A stretch of 64,000 nt of DNA from Leucobacter salsicius M1-8. GTDB lineage: Bacteria > Actinomycetota > Actinomycetes > Actinomycetales > Microbacteriaceae. Each line of letters opens with the position of its first letter. Within the stretch, counting starts at the first letter, position 1. Positions 34,719-41,968 of the stretch are shown piece after piece. The position numbers and the translations under genes are program-made. The notes beneath the pieces were generated by a model. That model had not been told where the DNA came from. It did no database searches and saw nothing but the letters and a program-made list of their open reading frames with translations. The stretch lies in the NCBI RefSeq assembly GCF_000350525.1, contig NZ_AOCN01000004.1, forward strand, positions 37,021 to 101,020. The letters run 5' to 3'.

Positions 34719-34952
34719 TCAGGCGATCCGGTCCTCTTCCGGCAGTGTCAGAGCGCAGAGCACGGTGACAGCGGAGAGCTCTTCAAACCGTGCGTGCTTG
34801 CGCATTGAAGGCGTTGCGTACACCGGGCCGATCCAACCGCGTGCCGCGCTGCTCGAGCGCGGCGTCACGATGATCGCTGGCTTCAAGCACGGGTAGGCCA
34901 TGAGGTAGTCGCGGCCGTCAGCTTTGTCGGTGGCCATCAGGATGGTCTTCAT
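34719..34952 (-). CDS. Small orphan protein downstream of HNH gene
   Basis: 77 residues, start ATG 34952 with GGGAGG 4 nt upstream and ATGA overlap with the HNH stop. Contains a hydrophobic strand (PAIIVTPRSS) and YAT-like repeats; no family recognised. Confidence 0.55.
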   Translation of the reverse strand: MKTILMATDKADGRDYLMAYPCLKPAIIVTPRSSSAARGWIGPVYATPSMRKHARFEELSAVTVLCALTLPEEDRIA

Positions 34953-35248
34953 GTTGCCTCCCATATCTCGACAGTGGCAGCATCGCCTTTGTCTCGGTTG
35001 CACTTTCGATGGAACGGATGGAGTTCTTGACGCACGAGATCTCCACCGTTGGTGATCGCCACCGGGTGGTCGGCGGTGAAGCTCATCTTGTCGGTGTACG
35101 GCAGCGTGGTATCGATCGGCTGACCGCACCCGTAGTGACTCCTCCACCCACAGGGAAGGTTCTCGTCCGCGGTGCGACGCTTCAACGCCGCTTGCTTGCG
35201 CCGGTACACCCGATGGCCTTTGCCGTTCCTGATCTGCCTACTCGACAT
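34949..35248 (-). CDS. HNH endonuclease near the terminase
   Basis: 99 residues with the beta-beta-alpha metal motif: ADHPVAITNGGDL ... ELHPFHRKCNRDKGD (H-N-H) and a CxxxxC pair. HNH proteins next to terminase genes assist cos cleavage and packaging in HK97-like phages. Confidence 0.85.
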   Translation of the reverse strand: MSSRQIRNGKGHRVYRRKQAALKRRTADENLPCGWRSHYGCGQPIDTTLPYTDKMSFTADHPVAITNGGDLVRQELHPFHRKCNRDKGDAATVEIWEAT

Positions 35249-35283
35249 CTAGACACCTCCGCACGCGCTCAAGTGAGAACGAC

Positions 35284-35315
35284 GAAGCCCCGCGGCCGAA
35301 AGGCTACGGGGCTTC
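35284..35315. terminator. Hairpin with GAAGCCCCG arms
   Basis: Stem GAAGCCCCG (35284-35292) with CGGGGCTTC (35307-35315), inner GCC-GAAA-GGC stem. The arms repeat those at 26763-26787. It separates the membrane protein gene from the HNH gene. Confidence 0.6.
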
Positions 35316-35328
35316 AGGACTGTTCGAT

Positions 35329-35694
35329 CTAGTTGCGCGCTGCGCGCTGTTTCTTCTTGACCTTGCCGTTGGGCTTGAGCGTGTAGGTGATCACCTGGCC
35401 GCCAGGGGCAAAGGCTCCGAGAATCAATAGGATTAGCGGCACGATGAACGCTGTCAGCAGCCCGATCACGATGAGGAAGATCAACCCGCCGCAGCCCCAC
35501 TGGTTCTTGCGGTAAACGACGACCTGAGTCTCGTCTGCGTACCGGATCTCCATGCCACCCTGCAGTGACTGATCGAAGATCTTCGCGAGGTTCTTATTGC
35601 TCGGGCGCACAGCCCCAGTAGGTACGTTCATGCCAGCCACGCTACCGGAACTTGTCCGCGTAATAAGGTTCCCGCACTCGCACCCAATGACCAT
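35329..35694 (-). CDS. Small phage membrane protein
   Basis: 121 residues (100 if ATG 35631 is used). A cysteine pair (CECGN) at the start, a soluble middle (GGMEIRYADETQVVVYRKNQW) and a long hydrophobic region forming one or two helices (about 65-95), then a lysine-rich tail (KPNGKVKKKQRA). It stands alone upstream of the packaging genes. Could be a moron, but it is on the phage late strand. Confidence 0.55.
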   Translation of the reverse strand: MVIGCECGNLITRTSSGSVAGMNVPTGAVRPSNKNLAKIFDQSLQGGMEIRYADETQVVVYRKNQWGCGGLIFLIVIGLLTAFIVPLILLILGAFAPGGQVITYTLKPNGKVKKKQRAARN

Positions 35695-35878
35695 GTGTGG
35701 CGTAACCGCCTCGTGCCGATGTTGACGATGCGGTGCGGGAAATCTGAGATGGGTGTCCCCCGGCTCGCTCTAGGCGCTGCCGGGGGCTCTCCCCGGAAAG
35801 CAGTAAGGCCAGACTCCCCTGCCGGGTGTCTGGCCTATTCCTGCATTTGAAACATTAGGGGGTGACAACACTCACTGG
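35695..35878. other. Intergenic region with two hairpins
   Basis: CCCCCGGC/GCCGGGGG (35757-35764 with 35779-35786) and GGCCAGAC/GTCTGGCC (35808-35815 with 35828-35835). It marks the border between early and late genes and could hold the late promoter or packaging site; neither is demonstrated. Confidence 0.4.
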
Positions 35879-36130
35879 TCAAGACCAACCCTCAACCGGC
35901 GTGTCGCCCAACTCTCTGCGGATTCGATACTGATGCGCCGGGTTCGCATCAAGACGACGCCGCAGCTCCGCGAGCAGCAAATCCTCCCGGATAATCCGAC
36001 GCCCCTCGTCATCCCACCCGGCAGCCATACCTTCTCGCACCCACCGCTTAATCGACCGCACTGACCTCTCGGCCCGCGCGGCCGCGCCCCGGTAGGTGTA
36101 CCAGGTCGCGGCCGTAGCCATCTCAGCCAT
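35879..36130 (-). CDS. Small winged/HTH DNA-binding protein
   Basis: 83 residues. TYRGAAARAERSVRSIKRWV is a MerR/excisionase-like helix-turn-helix, followed by a charged helix. It ends the early gene run and could be an excisionase or late-gene activator. Start at 36130 (ATG); an upstream in-frame extension is not convincing. Confidence 0.6.
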   Translation of the reverse strand: MAEMATAATWYTYRGAAARAERSVRSIKRWVREGMAAGWDDEGRRIIREDLLLAELRRRLDANPAHQYRIRRELGDTPVEGWS

Positions 36131-36139
36131 CCATCCCCC

Positions 36140-36754
36140 TCAGAACTTCCGCTCGGCGCCGCATCGCTCACACTTCAACGACTGGATCTCGCCCGTCGCG
36201 CTGTACACCGGCACCACCCCATGCTTCAAACACCTTGGACACTTATGCCGGTGCTGACGCTGCGGCACTGCCGCCGGCCCCCGTTCCTGACGCGCACTCG
36301 CCGCAACGATGGCGGCCACGAGCTCGTCGACCGGCACCGAGTACTCCTTGTTGATCGCGAGCGGGAATGCGTGCTCGATCAGGTACCGCGTCACCTCGAC
36401 TACGTCCGAGTAGATCCGGTCCTCGTCGATGCTTTTGAATCCGACTACGGCGAACTCTGCCGAACCTGGAATGAGCCACTGCCGGTCGATCGCATCAGGC
36501 AGCTCCCGCCAGTTCTGAGACCGCTGCGCATAGTCGATCGCGAGCGCGCAGACCATTCCCCAGAGTGCGTCTGCGGCATCGATCGGTTCGACGTTCAGCG
36601 GCGCGATGGTTTTCTCCGTCGAGCCCGATACCCGCGGCTCGCTGCTTGGTTGTAGCGATGGCACGACCTCTTCACGTATCGCCAGGATCAGTGTTGGCAC
36701 ATCACCGAGTGCGCGCTTCAGCCAGTCAATGCGGTCGAAGGTATCGAAGCTCAT
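36140..36754 (-). CDS. Orphan protein with C-terminal zinc ribbon
   Basis: 204 residues, soluble, helical; the last 40 residues hold CPRC...CERC, a zinc ribbon. Starts by ATGA overlap with the next gene upstream. Such ribbons often bind RNA polymerase or nucleic acid; function unknown. Confidence 0.6.
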   Translation of the reverse strand: MSFDTFDRIDWLKRALGDVPTLILAIREEVVPSLQPSSEPRVSGSTEKTIAPLNVEPIDAADALWGMVCALAIDYAQRSQNWRELPDAIDRQWLIPGSAEFAVVGFKSIDEDRIYSDVVEVTRYLIEHAFPLAINKEYSVPVDELVAAIVAASARQERGPAAVPQRQHRHKCPRCLKHGVVPVYSATGEIQSLKCERCGAERKF

Positions 36755-37218
36755 GTGTCCTCCTCGGCGGCGAGCGCTGCTGGGTGTTTGGTGGTGGTTG
36801 GTCGTTGGCTGCCGGTGGTGTTGTAGTCGGTGTCATCGAGGGTCCAGAGTTCTTGGGAGTCGTTGTCGAAGACTTCGGTGTGGCCGCACCATCCGCATCT
36901 GGTGGCGTGGAATTGGATGGTGGCTGTTGCTGGGGTGTATCTGGTGTGTGGTGTTTGGTAGGTGGTGCCCCAGGGTGCTTTGTATGGATGTCGTGTGGTG
37001 GTTTCGATGACTTCACCTTGTGATGGGTGGCGGCTGCCGGTGGCCCAATGTGGGCGTTGGTCGGTGCCGCATCCTTCGCATGTTGGTTGGTCTCCGTGGA
37101 AGTCCGCGCTGGTGCGGATGTGCTCCTGCCAGTTGTCCCAGCTGACGACGTCGCCGTCCCACCGCGTTGGTAGCGGTGGGAACGACGACGGTGAGCCGAG
37201 GAGGTGGAGCTGCGTCAT
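36751..37218 (-). CDS. Orphan zinc-binding protein
   Basis: 155 residues with two CxxC pairs: CEGC near residue 47 and CGWC near 107. Rich in Thr, His and Pro; the coding strand is strongly C/A-rich. ATG 37218 overlaps the upstream stop (ATGA). Function unknown. Confidence 0.55.
   Translation of the reverse strand: MTQLHLLGSPSSFPPLPTRWDGDVVSWDNWQEHIRTSADFHGDQPTCEGCGTDQRPHWATGSRHPSQGEVIETTTRHPYKAPWGTTYQTPHTRYTPATATIQFHATRCGWCGHTEVFDNDSQELWTLDDTDYNTTGSQRPTTTKHPAALAAEEDT
36765..36777. repeat. Recurrent element, copy 3 (13-bp core)
   Basis: CGGCGGCGAGCGC, coding for ALAAE at the C-terminus of the 36751 gene. To its right the plus strand is extremely G/T-rich up to about 37000. Confidence 0.55.
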
Positions 37219-37784
37219 GTTCGCGGCGGTGAGATTCTCGAGAGAACGCGAGCGCGCCGCTGCGACCACGTGAGCTGCCCCAACCCCATCCCTGCGAAGC
37301 GTGACATTAGTTCGCCTGGTTCCTGGTGCGCGAATTCCTTCCTGAATAACTGCTTTAGGAAGTCCCGCTGCCAGGGGTGAATACCCACCCGGTCAAACTG
37401 GATTCGCTCCGCGAGGTCGTCCAGCTCCCGGTGTGCGCGCGCAGTGAAGAACTCTCCCACCGCGGCGCTGTGCCCCATCGGGTCGCCCTTGTACTTAACT
37501 GCGATGAGATCCAGCTGGTACCGCTCGCTACCCAGGTACTCATGCCACTGCGCCACCCATGCTTCACCGACGCGAGCCACACTCTCCGCTGCAGCGGTGA
37601 TCGCGTCCAGTACGGTAGCTGCCATCACGCCGAAATGGTTGATCGCCCTGCCAATGCCTACCTGCACCTCGTCCCAGTTAATCCCCTGCAACGCCTGCAC
37701 CTGCGCACGAGTTCGACGCCGCCTGCCGCGGACCTTCATGCGAGGGAAGTGCTCCCGCGTGCGCGGCCTCTGACCGCTACTCAC
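37215..37784 (-). CDS. Orphan helical phage protein
   Basis: 189 residues, basic start (KVRGRRRRTRAQV), then long helices with tryptophans (GEAWVAQWHEYLGSERYQ, HPWQRDFLKQLF). GTG 37784 overlaps the upstream stop by 8 bp and has GGAGGGGG upstream. Family not recognised. Confidence 0.55.
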   Translation of the reverse strand: MSSGQRPRTREHFPRMKVRGRRRRTRAQVQALQGINWDEVQVGIGRAINHFGVMAATVLDAITAAAESVARVGEAWVAQWHEYLGSERYQLDLIAVKYKGDPMGHSAAVGEFFTARAHRELDDLAERIQFDRVGIHPWQRDFLKQLFRKEFAHQEPGELMSRFAGMGLGQLTWSQRRARVLSRISPPRT

Positions 37785-37995
37785 GAGGAGCCCCCTCCAC
37801 GTCAGGGTGAACCATCTTCGCCAACGCGATCGCGGTCTCATCCGATACGTGAGAGGTCAACCTCGAGCCGTTACGCAACCTGCGCCGCTGCCGCACCGTC
37901 TTCACCCGCGCACGCTCCACCGCACGCTCCTGCTCGTGCTCTGCAGCCGCTTTACGCTGCGCCGCCACCTCACCGGGATTCGGGATCTTGGTCAT
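37777..37995 (-). CDS. Small basic phage protein
   Basis: 72 residues; Arg/Lys/Ala-rich helix (AAEHEQERAVERARVKTVRQ) followed by a short HTH-like end (LTSHVSDETAIALAKMV). ATGA overlap with the oligoribonuclease-like gene. Probably DNA-associated; unknown. Confidence 0.5.
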   Translation of the reverse strand: MTKIPNPGEVAAQRKAAAEHEQERAVERARVKTVRQRRRLRNGSRLTSHVSDETAIALAKMVHPDVEGAPRE

Positions 37996-38600
37996 CGAGT
38001 CATTCCTTCCCCGGCGGCGAGCGCCGCTGTGTCGTTGGTAGTGGGTGTGAGTAGGCCGGCTGCGCGGTAGTGGCGTAGCTCGGCGATCGATTCGCGAATG
38101 TCTGCGAGCGCACGATGCTTCATGTCTTTCGGCGGTGCGGTCTCAAGTACGTGCGGCGCCCAGCGTCGTGCGAGCTCCTTCACCGTGGAGACATCGATCG
38201 ACCGGTAGTGGAGCGCCTGATCGTTGAGCGTCGGCATCCACAGCTCGAGGAAGCCACGATCGAAGCTCACGTTGCTGCCAGCCACCGGTGCGTCCAGTGC
38301 GCGGTGCTCGGCGACGAACTCGAGCAAGCGCTGTTCGATCTCCACGATGCTCGACGCCGACGACGTGACCGCGAGATCCGCGATCAACCCCGACCTGGTG
38401 TGCATCTGGAGCACCGCCTTGTCCATCATCGACACCGCAAGCGCACGATCCTGATGCACCACCTCCGAGAAGTGCGCGACCTCGTTCAGCTCCGCATCAG
38501 TGATGACGGCCGCTACCTCGAGGATCAGATCCTGATCACGATCCAACCCCGTCGTCTCAATATCGATCCAAGCGATCGGTCCAGCATTAAGTTCCTGCAT
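37992..38600 (-). CDS. orn: Phage-encoded oligoribonuclease (DEDDh exonuclease)
   Basis: 202 residues, the size of cellular Orn. Catalytic D13/E15 in WIDIETTGLD, MHTRSGL, the third acid in SNVSFDRGF, then HYRSIDVSTVKELARRW and the H/D of KHRALADIRESI. Orn degrades 2-5 nt RNAs including pGpG. The C-terminal 20 residues (AAGLLTPTTNDTAAL) are non-conserved. Soluble, in the middle of early genes. Confidence 0.85.
   Translation of the reverse strand: MQELNAGPIAWIDIETTGLDRDQDLILEVAAVITDAELNEVAHFSEVVHQDRALAVSMMDKAVLQMHTRSGLIADLAVTSSASSIVEIEQRLLEFVAEHRALDAPVAGSNVSFDRGFLELWMPTLNDQALHYRSIDVSTVKELARRWAPHVLETAPPKDMKHRALADIRESIAELRHYRAAGLLTPTTNDTAALAAGEGMTR
38009..38024. repeat. Recurrent 16-bp element, copy 4
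   Basis: CCCCGGCGGCGAGCGC in the last codons of the orn-like gene (ALAAGEG). Identical to copies at 21677 and 40658. Confidence 0.6.
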
Positions 38601-38635
38601 AGTTAGTTCTGCCTTTCTGCGGCGATCACCGAGGA

Positions 38636-38653
38636 GTTCGAGTGCACCCGAAC
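38636..38653. promoter_or_regulatory. Quasi-palindrome upstream of a plus-strand moron
   Basis: GTTCGAGTGCACCCGAAC, 16 of 18 positions symmetric, lies 24 bp before ATG 38678 and between the divergent orn-like gene and the moron. It may be an operator for either. Confidence 0.4.
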
Positions 38654-38677
38654 TTCGGCATGTGGGATGGTGAGAGC

Positions 38678-38959
38678 ATGAAGATCCTGATTGCCCTCAT
38701 GTACGTCGTGGCCGCCGTGTTTCCCTACCTCGGAGCACGAAGCCTCTGGAAGCAAGCCAGCCGTGACTCCAGAGTTATTCGAGAGGCCAAAGGCACTGCC
38801 AACGGTGAAGGTGTCTCCTACGACGAAGTTCAGGCTGCGATGAGCGTGCTCGTTCCTGGGATTAAAGAAGGTGGAGATTCCTCCGGAAGGGACCTCTGGC
38901 TGATTGGCGGCGGTCTCGCATTTGGCGCGCTCGCAAGCATCTTGTCGCTGTTCATGTAG
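38678..38959 (+). CDS. Plus-strand small membrane protein (moron)
   Basis: 93 residues: helix 1 at the N-terminus (ILIALMYVVAAVFPYLGA), a soluble charged middle, helix 2 at the C-terminus (LWLIGGGLAFGALASILSLF). It is opposite in strand to all neighbours, the hallmark of a lysogenically expressed moron. ATG 38678 is preferred to GTG 38642 because the helix begins there. Confidence 0.65.
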   Translation: MKILIALMYVVAAVFPYLGARSLWKQASRDSRVIREAKGTANGEGVSYDEVQAAMSVLVPGIKEGGDSSGRDLWLIGGGLAFGALASILSLFM

Positions 38960-38970
38960 CGCTTCTCGAA

Positions 38971-39780
38971 TCAAGACGTTTCACCCCGGATTGTGAGCCG
39001 AGCCAAAGCAGCCTGAACACCCGGGAACAACTCCGACACCACACTCGGCTCGAACCGCTCCCAGCCGCCCGCCACTCGCCGACACACGATCTCCTCGTCA
39101 TCACGCGCAGCAAGGGGGCCAAGCCGCACCATGAGCGACTCAGGCGACGGGTAACAACTGGTCCACGGCCCTTCCTCGCCCTCAGTGCGAAGCGCGTACT
39201 CGAGTGCACCGTCATTAAGCCAGGCAGCGCGGTTCTCTACGGCAGCGCGGGCAGTGTCTCGCCCGTACTGCATCGCCTCGGTGTATTGCAGCGGATAGTC
39301 CTCGGGTGAATCCACTGCGGCTTCGTCATACACACGGGCGTTCACCTCTGCGAGCGCCGTTTCGTCAATGACCGCATGGTTTCCTGACGCCGGGGAATCA
39401 TCCCCGCTGTCTCCCTGTACAGCGACAAGGATCTCCTCCACCTGATGCATCGCATGGTCTGTGTCACAATCAAACACTCGACCGCACACGCACTTAGCGC
39501 CGATACCGCGCCACGGATCACGTAGATGCTCCTGCCGCGCAGCGAACGCCGCATACTTTCCAGCCTGATCGTCGCTCTGGGCTCCTGGTGTGCGCAGCTC
39601 CGCCTCAAAGTGCTGTCGCAGCTCCGGAAGTGCCGCGACAATGGTGTCTCGCGCATCCCGGTAGAAGCTCACAGCTTCTCGGTCGTTCGTTGCTCCCTTC
39701 TGAACAGCGGCAAGCACTGCTTCCTTTAGGTGTTGGCTCCCCTGCACGATCTGTTCGGCGGTCTTTGCTGTTTCAGTCAT
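38971..39780 (-). CDS. Orphan phage protein with CxC motif
   Basis: About 269 residues. Helical N-terminal region, then GIGAKCVCGRVFDCDTDHAMHQVEEI, where Cys and His residues could bind zinc, and an acidic remainder. ATG 39780 follows AAGGAG at 7 nt. Function unknown. Confidence 0.5.
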   Translation of the reverse strand: MTETAKTAEQIVQGSQHLKEAVLAAVQKGATNDREAVSFYRDARDTIVAALPELRQHFEAELRTPGAQSDDQAGKYAAFAARQEHLRDPWRGIGAKCVCGRVFDCDTDHAMHQVEEILVAVQGDSGDDSPASGNHAVIDETALAEVNARVYDEAAVDSPEDYPLQYTEAMQYGRDTARAAVENRAAWLNDGALEYALRTEGEEGPWTSCYPSPESLMVRLGPLAARDDEEIVCRRVAGGWERFEPSVVSELFPGVQAALARLTIRGETS

Positions 39781-40114
39781 CGTCATGCTCCTTCGCTTCG
39801 TCATCGCTTATCTCTTCACTCATGTGGTGATGCCCACACAGCGGCCAGATCTGCCCGCACCACGAGCACTGCGGCCCGTTGCCTTCCATGTCGAACATCG
39901 GCTGGGCAGCACTCGCACCGAATCGCTCAGCAAAGTTCACGATCCAATCGGCCATGAACTCGGCACGCTCTCGGTCTGGTACGTCGAGCTCGGCCATCAC
40001 CCGATCTACGAACACACGAGCTGCTTTGAACTCGGGCGGCTTCGACATCAACGGGCGGCTTCCTCCCGTTGCGATCAAGATCCCGTCGAACTCACTCGGC
40101 TTCTTGTCATTCAC
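39773..40114 (-). CDS. Orphan protein with Cys/His cluster
   Basis: 113 residues: helical EFKAARVFVDRVMAELDVPD, then CSWCGQIWPLCGHHHM, a likely zinc site, and an acidic tail. Overlaps the next gene by 8 bp. Unknown. Confidence 0.5.
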   Translation of the reverse strand: MNDKKPSEFDGILIATGGSRPLMSKPPEFKAARVFVDRVMAELDVPDRERAEFMADWIVNFAERFGASAAQPMFDMEGNGPQCSWCGQIWPLCGHHHMSEEISDDEAKEHDDD

Positions 40115-40146
40115 TTCGTCCTCCTTCGTTGATAGACCGGGTAGCC

Positions 40147-40599
40147 CTAGAGCAGCCCGAAATCGAAAGTTCCCTGCACTTCGACGGGTGCACCGTCGCG
40201 CGTTGGATACTCCACCGGGCCCGACGTCACCGGGAAGGTGCGAGCCTCCCTAGAACGCGTCTGCGCGGATGACACTTCACCCAGATAGCGGGTGTGCACG
40301 CTCGCATTCCCATCAGGGACGATCCACACCACCGGAGACCCCCACCACACCTCGATCGACAGCTGAGCTCCCAGCACCGTCATCGCAGACGTGCCCACGA
40401 TCCGCCCGTCCTCGAGCTGCGCCGTCTTCCACGCAGCTTGTTCACACCGTTCACCGATGTACACAGCACCATGCGTTTCCAGGAACTCCTGTTCGCGTCT
40501 GTTGATGCTCGTCACGCTCGCATCAGTAGCCACGAACCCTGACTCCCCTAGTCCGTGCTCGCACCGAATCTCTTGGGCTGTGGCCCATGTCTCACTCAC
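40147..40599 (-). CDS. Orphan phage protein
   Basis: 150 residues, mixed alpha/beta, soluble (LSIEVWWGSPVVWIVPDGNA). Starts by ATGA overlap with the mini-gene upstream. No family recognised. Confidence 0.5.
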   Translation of the reverse strand: MSETWATAQEIRCEHGLGESGFVATDASVTSINRREQEFLETHGAVYIGERCEQAAWKTAQLEDGRIVGTSAMTVLGAQLSIEVWWGSPVVWIVPDGNASVHTRYLGEVSSAQTRSREARTFPVTSGPVEYPTRDGAPVEVQGTFDFGLL

Positions 40600-40721
40600 T
40601 GCGCACGCGCCTTTACAAGACGGCTGCGCACCACATGCTCAAGCCACAGCAACGCAACCCCGGCGGCGAGCGCGGCGGTTGTGAGGGTGGTGATGGTGGT
40701 GAGGTCGATGGTGTTGGTCAT
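40596..40721 (-). CDS. 41-residue membrane mini-protein
   Basis: One transmembrane helix: MTNTIDLTTITTLTTAALAA then GVALLWLEHVV and a basic tail. ATG 40721 has AGGAG 8 nt upstream and the stop overlaps the next start (ATGA), so it is likely real. Confidence 0.6.
   Translation of the reverse strand: MTNTIDLTTITTLTTAALAAGVALLWLEHVVRSRLVKARAQ
40658..40673. repeat. Recurrent 16-bp element, copy 5
   Basis: CCCCGGCGGCGAGCGC inside the mini-gene (AALAAG). The plus strand is C/A-rich just to the left (ACCACATGCTCAAGCCACAG) and G/T-rich for the next 250 bp to the right. Confidence 0.6.
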
Positions 40722-40744
40722 GGTGTCGTCTCCTGGTGGGGCCG

Positions 40745-40924
40745 TTATTCGTCGTCTGGTGGTGTGGTGGGCCAGGCTTTGCCGCAGTTGCAGCGGTGCC
40801 AGTACTTTGTGTGGCCTGGGAAGTCGGTGCAGAGGTGCACCATCGTTCGTTTGCCGTTGTGGGTGCATCTGCCTGGTAGTGCTGCGGTGCATCCGTTGTG
40901 GGGTCGTGGTTTCGGTGTGCTCAT
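40745..40924 (-). CDS. 59-residue Cys/His-rich mini-protein
   Basis: Reads MSTPKPRPHNGCTAALPGRC, then further CxC and His residues, ending KAWPTTPPDDE. The five cysteines and several histidines suggest a zinc fold. ATG overlaps the HNH gene stop (ATGA). It is short and easily missed, but the coupling and the cysteine pattern support it. Confidence 0.6.
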   Translation of the reverse strand: MSTPKPRPHNGCTAALPGRCTHNGKRTMVHLCTDFPGHTKYWHRCNCGKAWPTTPPDDE

Positions 40925-41388
40925 AGCCGGAAGGGGTTCGCGTCGCGGCGGCTGGTGAGGTAGATCTCGTCGAATGCGATCAGGGCGTCCACGATCTCGT
41001 CCGGGGTGTGCCGGTCGGTGGGTGGTGGGCAGGGGGTGAGTTGTGCTTCGTCGTCCTGCAGGTACCAGCCGTAGCCCGGCCCGTACGGTGCGACCCGGAA
41101 GATGGGGATCTCGGCGGGCTCGTCCCAGGAGTTCACCATGTAGCCGAGGACCGTCGCGATCGCTGGGTTAGCATGCACCCAGCCGTGCTCGCCCGTCGTG
41201 CCCGACCCCGTCAACGTGACCAGGTTCGAGGGGGCATGCTTGCCGCCGCGTGAACGCAGCTGCCGGTGATGCGTAGACGACCCCATCGGGCCCGACTGCA
41301 CCGGGACACTCGACCAGGCCGATCGATCCATGTCGCGACCCGCGCACTCCGCGTAGCCGTCCGCCTGAGCCCACATCGTCGCGGTCAC
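40921..41388 (-). CDS. HNH-like nuclease
   Basis: 155 residues; the segment STHHRQLRSRGGKHAPSNLV with later HGWVHANP is the H-N-H fold of small actinophage HNH endonucleases. GTG 41388 overlaps the upstream stop. Its target is unknown; such enzymes range from packaging helpers to homing nucleases. Confidence 0.72.
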   Translation of the reverse strand: MTATMWAQADGYAECAGRDMDRSAWSSVPVQSGPMGSSTHHRQLRSRGGKHAPSNLVTLTGSGTTGEHGWVHANPAIATVLGYMVNSWDEPAEIPIFRVAPYGPGYGWYLQDDEAQLTPCPPPTDRHTPDEIVDALIAFDEIYLTSRRDANPFRL

Positions 41389-41600
41389 AGCAGCTCATCC
41401 TTTGACACCCGCAGCGCTTCGCGCAGATCATGACGGCCGTGCCGCTCCATCACACGCTGCAAGCTCTCAAGCTTCATGCCCAGCTGGACAGCAATCGTGA
41501 GCGGATGAGTGCCAAACGTCAGCAGCCACTCCGTCTCCGAGATGACCGTCTCACCAGGCATGCGAACGTGACCGCCCTTGGTCGCAACCGCGGTACTCAC
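41385..41600 (-). CDS. Small HTH-like protein
   Basis: 71 residues with GTHPLTIAVQLGMKLESLQR, a helix-turn-helix pattern, in the middle. ATGA overlaps on both sides. Possibly a transcriptional regulator of early genes. Confidence 0.55.
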   Translation of the reverse strand: MSTAVATKGGHVRMPGETVISETEWLLTFGTHPLTIAVQLGMKLESLQRVMERHGRHDLREALRVSKDELL

Positions 41601-41968
41601 GATGCCTCGTCCAATGAAGTCACGAGACGACGCACCGCACGAGCCGCGGCATCTGCCGGCAGCCCCGTCACCTGCACCATCACCGTCGCAGTCGTCCCGT
41701 CAAGCAGTTCCTGCAGGTGCTCCGCTTCGCCTTCGTGTCGCACCGCGGTGTCCCGTGCCCGATCTAGCTGGCCCGTCAAGCACTCCACCTGGTCTGCGAG
41801 CGCTGCGGCCTCGGCGCGCTCAGGCCAGCCCGGGCGTTCAACCCGGCGACGCAGTACACCCGCCAGATACACCTCGAGCGTCTGGGCATGCTGTGCCGCC
41901 TCAGCCTCGAGTGCGGTGATATGCTCCGCGCCCATATCGAGCGTCACCGTCATCGTGGTCATCGCCAT
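41597..41968 (-). CDS. Coiled-coil phage protein
   Basis: 123 residues: beta start (TTMTVTLDMGAEH), then long charged helices with heptads (EAAALADQVECLTGQLDRAR) and a final helical domain. Ribosome site AGGGCAGG precedes ATG 41968. Unknown function. Confidence 0.55.
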   Translation of the reverse strand: MAMTTMTVTLDMGAEHITALEAEAAQHAQTLEVYLAGVLRRRVERPGWPERAEAAALADQVECLTGQLDRARDTAVRHEGEAEHLQELLDGTTATVMVQVTGLPADAAARAVRRLVTSLDEAS

